Shown: piece after piece, positions 54,911-64,000 of the stretch | Numbering within the stretch: position 1 is the first letter of the stretch | How the letters are laid out: each line of letters begins with the position of its first letter | DNA from: Paracamarosporium sp. OC-R06-R3 | Taxonomy: Eukaryota > Ascomycota > Dothideomycetes > Pleosporales > Didymosphaeriaceae | Reading direction: 5' to 3' | Assembly: GCA_019828545.1 (NCBI GenBank) | Contig: JACVRA010000361.1 | Span: 124,001 to 188,000, forward strand | DNA length: 64,000 nucleotides | Notes under the pieces: generated by a model | Seen by the model: the letters and a program-made list of their open reading frames with translations, nothing else | The model's database searches: none | Told to the model about the DNA's origin: nothing | Translations under genes and position numbers: made by a program

Positions 54911-57238
54911 TGCGACAAACTTGGGTGCCAATACAAGCACACGGATGAGCTCCCGAACAAACAGAAACCTTCATACATACGAATACTAAGTGTCACATTA
55001 CTATATATGTGACCCAAACAATACGGACAAAAGAGCATGTAGTTGGCGTATGGCTCCATAGTCCCTATAAGCCACCCACTTCCTTGGAATGATTTCGGTT
55101 CTCAGTATCTTTCAATGTACGGATTATCTCATTCATCTGCTGCCTTGTCAACGGTTTTGGACTCTGGACTTTTTCGATTTGCAAGGACAGCCGCAAAAGA
55201 AAAAAACAGTTTATATGGGCCTGATAGAAGGTCGCTCGCGTAGGTTCATCTTCTGCCTTCAACTATCTCCTTTGATTTTGGAACAGCTTGAATGATACAA
55301 AGTTCAGAGCGGATATTCGTAAGAACACTTCTCGTGTGCTGTCGTCTGGTCTGTGTAGTTACGCGTTGTGATCATGTGTACTCGTCAGGACAAGGCGGAC
55401 GCCCGCAGTTTACCAATGTACCTAAATGTGTACGTCCTCGCTGACGGTGACATGACCACGCTAGTTGTTGTTGAGTTGTGTTCTGCTGGATTTCTTTGAA
55501 GTGGGTTATGATGTCAACAGTGCGGTGGAGTCAAGCTTCAAATTGCCAGGCTGGACCGGGAGGCGAGTGGGGCCGATCACAATAGTCGCGGAAGCTACGA
55601 CCGAGCAAGCGCAGACACAACCTCAACTGCAACTTCACACTTCCAAGCCGGGAAGGTTAACAGATTGAACGTAATCATGATAATGAAACGAAATGTGGCT
55701 ACTGACCAGTCTTGCGATGGAAAGAGTCTCTGTATCACTTGTCCAAACACCTATACAAGGCTTTCCATTTACCACAGGTGGCATAGCGACAATACGTATG
55801 CAACAACACAGAGAATTGATCAAGAGTACAATCTGAGTCTGACGTATTTTTGATGGGTTCATAAACAAGAAACCTGACCAAGATTCAGTACGCCCTAAAG
55901 CGGGAATCTCGAATTAATATATATCATGTCTGCAACACAACCAAGGACCAGCGTAGACCAGCATAAACCTTATCTCCTCTACACAAAGCACCATGACCTC
56001 ATCAATACAACAGACCCACTACACAATTCTCTAAGGCGTCCACCAGGGTCTCACCTCGAGAAAATTCCCTAGGCAGTGCGTTTCTCCGTCCATGACACCC
56101 ACAGCCACTCAACCGGGCCAGACTCCGTATACAAGCATGCGCACCAGGCCGATCAATTACCCTAGCGACATCCTCAGACCTCCACAACAAATAACAGCAC
56201 GAAACGACAAAGCCACGAGCACTAACGCAACGCTCCCCCAGCAATCCCATTCTCAGCTGCTAAACCCTCCCCTAACCATGCCCATGCACAGAGCCGACCA
56301 TGCATCCTCCCGCCGCTACAACAGGCCAAGCAAAACAGACTATCCCCCCGAGTGACGAAGCCGCAGCACTAGCTACCGCTTCGAACTCTCATTACGACCG
56401 CCCAACTGATGAAACCCGCAACACTAACGCAACGCTTCTCGCACACAGCACCCTCATTACGAGCATCGGATACACGCACCCTATACATAATCTTGCACGG
56501 ACTGGAGCGCTCCCCCGGATAGCAACTCCGACGAATCGCAACAGCTATGTACCAAAAGGTACCCGGCGACGTCGGTGCTTCGGTACGGCTAGCCAAGCGA
56601 ATCCAGGGCCCTGTCCGACGTTGGCGCTGGCTTATCCGTTACAAACACTGCGCAGTTGGGTCCGGGGAACGACCAGAGCATCTCAACACCCTGGTAGCTA
56701 GAGATCTTGCACCAAATCGGTTTAATGACGGAGGACTTGTGGGATCTGCAATGCCATCCGAACGCCATCGCTACGCATACGGACAAAGACCTATCCTTAC
56801 GGATATCACCACTCTCCACTTCTTTTATGTATGATCCCACTATCGTATATCCTGGTACAGAATACGGCTCCAGCCACTATGCTGTACCCCAGAAAAGGCT
56901 GGGCTCCCGGTTAGATCCTTGAAATGTTGCTTCTATTTTAAACATTGCGCAATTGGATCCGGGGAACCGGGAGAGCGTTTCCTTCACACCCGGATGGCTG
57001 GATAGATAGCTTTGCCAAATTGGTTTAATGACGGAGAATGTGGGGGTTCTACAATGCTATCCGTGTCCAGACAAAACGCCGTCGCTATGCAAATGCACAA
57101 AGATATCCACGCTCTCCACCTCATTCATGTACGGTCCGACCATGTGTCCTGGCACACATAACGGTGCCAGCCACCATTCCGTGCTCCAAAAAAACGTCGA
57201 GCCCATGATCAAGCCCTTGAAAAGGTATTCCTATGCCA
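54911..57238. other. 2.3-kb spacer with diverged repeats
   Basis: No full gene is supported. 56190-56430 contains two copies of ACTAACGCAACGCT about 190 bases apart (near 56220 and 56413) in C-rich sequence, and 56637-57225 is a diverged tandem duplication, listed separately. 55000-55900 has only short frames. Confidence 0.45.
56637..57225. repeat. diverged direct tandem duplication, unit about 295 bp
   Basis: Unit A (about 56645-56935) and unit B (about 56943-57225) align along their length: TGCGCAGTTGGGTCCGGGGA against TGCGCAATTGGATCCGGGGA, then CGGTTTAATGACGGAG against TGGTTTAATGACGGAG, then CTCTCCACTTCTTTTATGTA against CTCTCCACCTCATTCATGTA. Differences are mostly transitions plus small indels. 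In one shared frame both units code LMTE, LQC and LSTSFMY, with changes there mainly at third positions. Confidence 0.7.
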
Positions 57239-59264
57239 TCATAGCCCATTCAGCCTCTGACTCTGGGCCAATTGTTCTTGCAGCGCAGTCTGATATTGCA
57301 GTCTTGCGGCATTGATAGCTCGTACCAGTGGTTCCACTAGCCCGTTCACTACCTTGGCACCGCCTTTGATGCTGTTAGGGTCGAATTTGCGCTTTCTTCC
57401 TGTGCGTTGAGTGTACAGCTCAGCTTCTTGTTTTCTCATTTGAACCAGCGCGGCACGCTCGGCCTCAGCTGTATCGGCAACCGCTTTGATCCTGTCGAGC
57501 GATTTGTCCAATGTTTCGATGAGCTTGGCTACTTCGTTGGCACGCTCTGCGTCGCCAGAGTAGTACACTGCCCAGAAGTAGTGCAGGAACTCGACGGTGG
57601 TGTTGTGTGTAATGGCCATACTGTCGAAAACTTGCTCAGAAATGCCTAGCTGGCGTGCCTGTTCACTGGATAAGGTGACTTGAGATGTGAGAAAGTCGTC
57701 GCCGTGCCGCTGGCGCTGACGGATCGCTTTAACAATCTGTGAAGCGGCCGCCGTCCGCGAGGATCTGCTCCCGACCTTTGTCTTCTTTGTGTCTGACTCT
57801 TCCTCGCTGCTGCTGTCGTCTTCCGTGCCAGTAACGGACTGTAGATTGATGCCGCCGTTCTGTGCCTGACTTGCGCTTATGCTCTGGAACTCTTGTTGCA
57901 TGATGGACAACACCTGAGTGGGCGTTCGCTTCGCATATGTCGCGGCACTACTTGATGTGTGTACACCTTGTCCGGCAGAGAAGAATTGGCTTTGGTCCTG
58001 AAGCTTGAGCACAATGCGGTTGTCATTGGCTGCGCGCTGTAGGTCGCGAAGCTGCAGTTGGTTGAACGTCTCTTCATCCATACCAGCGGGTCCATGACGA
58101 TCAGCACCATCGGAGGGTGGAACTTCTGCCATCATCTTTTCACTCATTCGATTCAGTACACGCAGGATCGGCACCTTTTCGTTTGTGCTTGGCCGCATGC
58201 TAGTATCTGGTCGGTTGCCGAGCCGTTGGCTGTGGTTCTGCTCATTTCCCTCAACGTCAAGAAAACGGGGTACAGAAGTGACAAGTAGCTGGGGCGCATC
58301 GTCGGCAGATTCATTGAAATTGATATATTTGTCCAACTTGGGATCTGCAGCATCGACGTCCTCTTTGATACGCTCCCCTCGGAGTTTCTTAACGAGACGG
58401 CTGTGGAAGAAGCGTGACCAAAAGTCTCTTTCCGTCATAGGTGGCACATTCTCATTGTACACCTTCTTGACCAACGGGTGTTGGGCGAAGATGAGTTGAA
58501 TCTGCTCTTTGCTCATGTTGAGCGTCTGCGCACCGCCATCCAGTACGGGTTTGACCACAGATAGAACGTTGTATGTGCCCGCGCCTTGGTTCTTCTCGAC
58601 AGCATGGGACCTGAGCAGATGCACCCTCGTGGCCCAGAACTGGTTGGAAAATTGTATGATAGATATCGTATCTGGCTTGTCGCGAAGGGCCTGGTCGAAT
58701 CGATGACGGAGCGCGGGATTCGAGTTCAAGAGTGATCGTTGGAGCGGAATGTCACCCAGCAGTTTCGCATCACTGTATAAATCCTCCGTCTCCTTCGGCA
58801 CGCCTACCAACGTTTGCGCCATCGTCATGGCAGCCGAAGCACCACCATTGTCCGGTGCAGGCGTGGGCGTCGCAGCGGCAGGTGTTGCGATTGCAGCGGC
58901 CGATTTGGCCTTGGAGTCTTCTATGCATTTGCGCAGGACTCCAGTTATGGATTGTTGGTCATCGCGAGCCGCGGCGGATGTGAAGGTGAAGGTGTGGTTC
59001 TCGGTCTGATCGGGCTGCTGGACGACGATCTTGATAGATGCTTTTGCGGAGGTCGCGGGCGTCTGCTGGAGATCTAGGCAGTACCTTGTCAGCTGCGTGG
59101 CTCGCACCGTTCTTTGCTGCGTGGTAAAACGTACTGGTGATGGCCGCGATGTCTACTTGTACGGCCAAGTCTCCACCGTTCGCCTTCCATGACACGGTGC
59201 GACCATCGGCGGAGACGGTGATCCTGCCATCCTTCTTCTTGTACTGCGCGGCAGCTTCTGACAT
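57239..59264 (-). CDS. TFB1: TFIIH core subunit TFB1 (p62)
   Basis: This is a core subunit of TFIIH, needed for RNA polymerase II initiation and nucleotide-excision repair; it docks activators and XPG/XPC-type partners through its PH domain. Exons 59264-59135 and 59073-57239 (61-nt intron) give 654 residues. The PH-like domain covers about residues 1-110 (KKKDGRITVSADGRTVSWKA to TGVLRKCIED). Two BSD domains follow: the first around DIPLQRSLLNSNPALRHRFD to FWATRV, the second at MTERDFWSRFFHSRLVKKLRG. The C-terminal half has a Ser/Glu-rich segment (SSSEEESD) and then the conserved helical region (VEFLHYFWAVYYSGD, ETLDKSLDRIKAVADTAE) and a final LVEPLVRAINAARLQYQ helix. The start is the first ATG after 59264 in frame. 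The stop lies just beyond the tandem duplication. Confidence 0.95.
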
Positions 59265-59654
59265 GGTGGAGGAGAGTAGGTGGCCTACTTGGAGTGACGA
59301 CGGCCGGGCAACTTGAACGACCAGGGTCCGCGTCCGCGCCTGGGCCAAGCCTTAGCGCGTATCGGTGATTCTCCCTTGTCCATAATCTCTTAGCTATTTA
59401 CTAGCATTTCTTTTTCCATAACCTGGAAATACATGTATTGTACTATTTGCATTCAGTATATCAAATAAAGGTGGTCATGTGGCACGCGGCCGAAGCATGA
59501 CAGCTGGCGATGCGTGAGCACGTGCGTCCCTAGCTTTCCTATTCAGATAAGGCGCAGTATATACCGAAAATGAATTGAGTAACTAGCTGCAGTACGCTTC
59601 TACGAATTCCAAGATCTAGAACAGCGCGATCCATTGTGCGCTTACTACAAAACA
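59265..59654. other. short spacer between minus-strand genes
   Basis: This 390-bp stretch lies between the TFB1 start and the end of the STAND-N gene. It is AT-rich near 59395-59470 and carries no gene. Confidence 0.5.
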
Positions 59655-61618
59655 TTAAGAATAATTAGGCCTTCGAGTCTTAAATTGCGACGCCCGCTGT
59701 GCCAGCAGCTCCTGCTGAGGGCGCATCATCTCTTCATATTGGCGCTTCTCTTCCTCGCGCTTCGCTTGATCTTGCCTAAGCCCATAACTCTTCAACACAT
59801 AATTCTGATGACCCCGGAACAAGTCGATGAACTTTGGTTTCTTGTACGCTGTTGATCACTTCGAGTCAATTTGACATGCAGATCTGGTCTAGATGAGAGA
59901 TCAGTGACATACCTCCTCTAGAGAAGTACAGCCGCAAGTCCTCACAGCCGCTGTTCTTTTTGGTGTCCGGCCGCGCATTGTATATTATTAACGGTCCAGA
60001 ACCGACTTCAAAGAAATCAACTCGCGACGACCTCACCGCCTCTAGCGCATTTGCTGAGTTGTCCGTTAGGTCCGCTTCCTCGAAGTATCCGTTGTCCATC
60101 ATAGCTTTCATGTATCCATCGCCTATCGTATCGCACACCGTATCGTTCACGAAGAATCTATTGTCCATTGTATCGTACTCCGGTCTTTTGACCAGAACAT
60201 CCAAACGATCCTTCGATACGCCATCCAGATACGCAGCCATCGGATCCGGAAGTCTTCCTAAGGGATCCACTGTAACAACAATAAGCGTTGTGTACATCCT
60301 CATCAATAAAAACTCACATGTCCATCTGTTCTCCATAGGAGTCCCCTTTTGGAAAAACAGCCAGAGGTGTCGGCCAGTGACGGGCTTTACTATCTCGATG
60401 TTTCCGGGTCCAAGACTAGTCCAGTCGCTGCCAGGCGATGACGAAGGTGTCACTTCAATGCGATCAAGACTATACTAATCAGTAATCTTGGGGGCCAGCG
60501 CAACGTTATTGTAACGGAATATATGCGTACATGGTGTAGCATCTTCCCCATTCGCCCGCTCCCTCAATCGGAGGTGGATAGGTTCTGATTTTTGGGATTT
60601 TTGATATGTCGGAATCTAAGCTTGACTTCTTGGAGGTTCGACCGTTGCGGAGACCAAGTAACCCCTTTAGCAGCCCTTGCGAAGTCGGGTCCGTCTGTTT
60701 AGAGCTTGACGCGTAGCGAGGAGCGGGTAATGTAGGAGAAGTCAAACTTATTTGTTGGAAGGATTGACTACGGTCGCAACTCATTAATCTCTAGGTGAAG
60801 AGGCAACGTGCTCTTCAGACTCACGTAGGTGGGGGCGGCAACTGCTCTTGGGTGTTTTGCCTTATCGGCGACTTGAGTAAACGTTCGTTGACTCTACCGA
60901 TTTGGGAAGCTGAATCGCTGGGTAGAATCGTCCCCTGCGAAGACACCGAAGAAGAATTTGAAGAGTGGCCATCAAAGAATGTGGGCATCGATGAGATTTC
61001 CGAAAAGATATCGTCAACGCGTTGTGTCGACTGGCACACAGTCTGCATGTCCCCTCTGATCAAAGTCAGTCCGATCTATAGTTAGGGACGTGTCTACCTA
61101 GTGCCAGGGCGGAATGCAGTCATCTCCGCGACAGGCGAAGCGAAAGTTCAGGTGGAGCACTCGGATGCTGTCCTGCTTTCAGCCATGCTATCAAGATGAA
61201 CTTACTGCATGAAACTATTGTGCACCATCGACAAGATCTGCAGATACGATTGAAGATTCTGCTGCAATGTTGAACATTCATCTCTTGACAGCGGCCAATT
61301 GACCTTGCCCCAAAGGCTCAATCTGGAACCTCTGCGCGAGGACCCTAACTTGATGTTCAATTCATCAACAATATGTTTGACCCCCTTTACCGCAGTTTTT
61401 GCCGTATGGCTCCAAATACTGTAGAACTCCTCGGGCCGATAGATCGATTTGAGACTTGCCTTCAGCGACTTGAGAAGAAGTTCTACGGTTGTTACTTGGT
61501 TGATGAGATTTTGGACCTCGTGGGTTGCTCCTCCAATGTCCTTGAGGTAACCTATTGTTAGTAAAAGTGCTTTGAGAGCGGAACTGACGCCGGCTGCGAT
61601 GCTAACAGGCTCCGCCAT
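59655..61618 (-). CDS. protein with fungal STAND/NLR-type N-terminal domain, six exons, no visible NACHT
   Basis: Exons 61618-61206, 61055-60825, 60779-60531, 60469-60318, 60269-59913 and 59848-59655 join in phase at all five junctions, giving 531 residues. The N terminus MAEPVSIAAGVSSALKALLLTIG, with QNLINQVTTVELLLKSLKASL and VDELNIKLGS, matches the helical N-terminal domain found before NACHT/ankyrin regions in fungal STAND proteins (Helo-like class). The middle is Ser-rich (residues 150-290). The second half holds a compact region (VKPVTGRHLWLFFQKG, LDVLVKRPEYDTMDNRFFV, VRSSRVDFFEVGSGPLIIY) and a charged C-terminal helix (DQAKREEEKRQYEEMM). No P-loop, NACHT, HET or repeat domain is seen. 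The acceptor of exon 3 has an alternative at 60788. The role may be in allorecognition or immunity-like signalling; this is inference from the N-terminal domain only. Confidence 0.75.
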
Positions 61619-62181
61619 GTGCCTTCTCAACTTGGGTGGTTGCGAAACGTGGGAAAGCAGTGGGAGATGGAAGTGGGGTGTTTCGCACTCGCAAGGCTGA
61701 GATCCTTTGCCAACGCTTAGGCTGCATCATGTGGCGTTCATGCCTGCATACTCCGATTAAGAGGTAACACCAGGACTGCCGTGCACATAAAGAAACTGTA
61801 CATAACTGATCGGATTTGAGTGCTAAGATACTACAAAGTGATAATATTCCTCTACGGTCAGCATCCTCAGTGCGCCTCAGCTATAAATCATCCATCCACC
61901 GCCCCGTGAAACGCCCTTCTATGCACGCCAATTCCGCAGACGACGCCGCATGATAATGCAAACTGGGTATGCTTACATGAATCCATGAAGAGTCGTTGAA
62001 TATAGAAAGAAGCCACAGAGATGCCACCAAAAGAAGATTACGGCCTCCAAAAGCTCCCAAAACATGTCCCCATGATAGGTGAAAGTCTGCTTCAAAGAAT
62101 CGAATATTAGGCCGGTATAGTCGAGCGTTGCCAAAGAACATGGTAAAATCTCTGTTCGAACGAAACGAGAGGTGACCCAGA
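61619..62181. other. spacer between LIS1 and the STAND-N gene
   Basis: This 563-bp spacer contains LIS1 3' flank and the promoter of the STAND-N gene on the minus strand. No gene is seen. Confidence 0.5.
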
Positions 62182-63674
62182 TCAAGAAGCGAATATGCGA
62201 ACGTTGAGATCCACGCTTCCGGTTGCTATCACACATCTTATCCCAGCTTTGGCAGCTTCTTCCTCTTTCTTCTTATTTACTCCGTTCGTCGCGACGCCAT
62301 TCGCCGCTTCTCCGTTTACGGGCACGTCTTTGACGACATTTGGCGCCCATCGTATGCAGCTGACAAAGTGCGAATGTGCGTCAGAGACAGTTTTCACACA
62401 ACGGCCTTCTTGCTTGAGATCCCAGCAGCGTATCGTCTTGTCGTCGCTCACAGAAAGGAGATATTGACCACCGGGATGGAACACAAGTCCACGAACCCAA
62501 TTGTCGTGACCGGCAAGCGTTTTTATCAGCGTTCCTCGTCCATCCCAGATTTTTATAGTCTTATCTCGTGAGCCGGTGGCAACGAACTCAGCGGAGCTAC
62601 TGAGAGGCGGCGTCTTTTTGATACCTGCAAGCGAGGCGAGGTTTGCGTAGGACACTGGTGGAGCTATTGCGACACATTCGATGACATGTTCGTGGCCTAG
62701 AAATGTGCATTTCGCTTCCCCAGAGTTGGCATCCCACAAGCGCGCAGTTTGATCGGTCCCCGCAGATAACAGCCACCGCCCATCGAAGCTCGGAGCAACG
62801 TCTCGCACCCAGTCAACGTGTCCTCTTATAGTCTTGACGCAGTATCCTGTCGTGACATCCCATATCCTCAGAGTTTTGTCTCGTGAGGCCGAAACGAGCA
62901 GGTTGCCGGACGAAGGCGAACCCGCGGCCCCGCTAGGGATGAATCGGATGGCCGAAACAGAGTGATCGTGCCCAGGAAGCGTGCGAATGTTTTTGTATTC
63001 ATCTGACGGGTCCCAGAGCTTTATGGTGAGGTCGCTGGAGCATGATGCAAGCAGCGTTCCTCCCCTCGGCCCGCCAAAATCTACATCTAGCACGCCTTTG
63101 GTATGCCCTTTTACTGTCCGTTCCAGCTCGCCCATTTCCCAGTCCCATATCTTGATGGTGGTGTCCTCCGACCCGGAAGCGAGAGATGAAAATATAGGGT
63201 GGAAGGCTACGCAGGTTATAGGCGAGCGATGTGATTGTAAAGTATGGCGTGCCGGTGCTCTGGGTAGCCAGCTTGACGGATCTTGGTTCTTGCGAAGGAG
63301 AGAGGTGGGGGTCGTGGAGTCGAGCTCGCCTTGGAGGCTTGTGTTCCGCTGTTCAAGCTCGAGAACCTGTATGCCTTAATGATATGCCCTATGGGCAGCA
63401 GCGAGGACTACTGACCTTCTTCTGCAGCCTCACTACGCTGGTCCACTTCTTCTCCAGGAGGCCTTCGTACTTCTTCCGCGTCGCATCGTCGAAGCTGGGC
63501 GGGACGCTCGCCTCTTCTCGGAAGGCTTCAGCTGTCTTGGACGCGCCTATCACGCCCAAATATGCTATTATAGCCTTGTTCCTGCCCGTATTGTGTGAGT
63601 GTCCTGCCCGCAATCTCAACCTGCTTGCGCACTCACAGTTCTTCGGCTTGTCGATCCGTCAATATCGCACTCAT
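62182..63674 (-). CDS. nudF: nuclear distribution protein NudF / LIS1 / PAC1
   Basis: This regulator of cytoplasmic dynein at microtubule plus ends is required for nuclear migration in hyphae. Exons 63674-63637, 63581-63416 and 63366-62182 (introns of 55 and 49 nt) give 462 residues. The LisH dimerisation motif occupies about residues 8-40 ([17 protein letters not shown], then GASKTAEAF). A coiled coil follows ([25 protein letters not shown]). Seven WD40 repeats with clear GH and WD pairs run from [12 protein letters not shown] to the end (for example [35 protein letters not shown]). A low-complexity Asn/Lys/Glu insert ([15 protein letters not shown]) lies in the last repeat. The first intron interrupts the LisH motif. 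Confidence 0.97.
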
Positions 63675-64000
63675 GGCGGCGCAATTGGGCGCTCAGGCGG
63701 GATCGCCGCTATCGGCGACCATTCACTACAGAGGCGGGTCCGGTGACGAAAGGTTTATCTGTGGTATGTGGGAGCGTTTCCAAGTCTTGGCATGGGCGAA
63801 GTGCGGTGAGTGCGTGGAGAGACGGCAGAGCAGAGACAGCGGGCCTGAAAGCGAGCGGAGGGCGTAACAGGGGCAACAGCAGTGACTGAGTTGTCCTCAC
63901 GGTGACGCGACAGGTGTGGAGAGCTTTAGTGAACAGGAGGCATGGATGTCACGTCTTGGGCCCGGTGGTGGGCAATGGGCAATGATGCGCACCGGTGCCG
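63675..64000. other. LIS1 upstream region
   Basis: This is sequence 5' of the LIS1 start to the window edge. It is GC-rich with no supported gene, and ends with a short GGGCAATGGGCAATG direct repeat near 63972. Confidence 0.5.

Overview
The window is nuclear DNA of a filamentous ascomycete (Pezizomycotina), probably a plant-associated Dothideomycete. The kingdom and subphylum are well supported: short GT-AG introns (about 45-165 nt, often with a CTAAC branch site), HET-domain proteins, an AzgA purine permease, a family 3 pectate lyase, a filamentous-fungal type PAB1 and a NudF/LIS1 orthologue. The class is inference from gene content only. I rebuilt exon structures by hand and checked reading phase at every junction; all multi-exon models below are in phase except one HET gene, which has an apparent frameshift. 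No tRNA, rRNA, CRISPR array or intact transposon was recognised.

Layout. 1-5.3 kb: gene-poor, with one six-exon threonine-rich hypothetical gene. 5.3-7.1 kb: mitochondrial calcium uniporter (minus). 7.6-12.6 kb: two divergent HET (heterokaryon incompatibility type) genes sharing a 380-bp spacer. 13.5-14.5 kb: secreted pectate lyase PL3 (minus). 14.5-18.3 kb: almost empty. 18.3-22.1 kb: purine permease AzgA and riboflavin gene RIB3, both plus. 22.1-24.3 kb: a strand-asymmetric C-rich then G-rich spacer. 24.3-25.5 kb: a 2-oxoglutarate/Fe(II) oxygenase. 27.4-31.6 kb: a 1334-residue Pro/Ser-rich coiled-coil protein. 32.7-35.0 kb: PAB1 with an A-rich leader. 36.9-38.2 kb: gluconeogenic FBP1, convergent with 39.2-42.5 kb KGD1 (2-oxoglutarate dehydrogenase E1) across a cluster of microsatellites. 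43.4-44.8 kb: unknown K/E-rich protein (minus). 46.2-48.0 kb: DUF1992 (DNAJC28-type) protein with a heat-shock-element-like array upstream. 49.3-51.9 kb: a long disordered protein (minus). 52-57 kb: gene-poor, with one 158-residue three-exon gene and a diverged tandem duplication. 57.2-63.7 kb: three minus-strand genes: TFIIH subunit TFB1, a six-exon protein with a NLR/STAND-type N-terminal domain, and LIS1/NudF.

The window mixes core housekeeping genes (mitochondrial metabolism, gluconeogenesis, translation, transcription, dynein regulation) with accessory islands (HET genes, pectate lyase, STAND-N protein, lineage-specific genes) set in long gene-free spacers. There is no operon-like logic. 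The most useful second looks are the frameshifted HET gene, the six-exon STAND-N protein without a visible NACHT domain, the A-rich PAB1 leader, the heat-shock-like array before the DUF1992 gene, and the tandem duplication beside TFB1.
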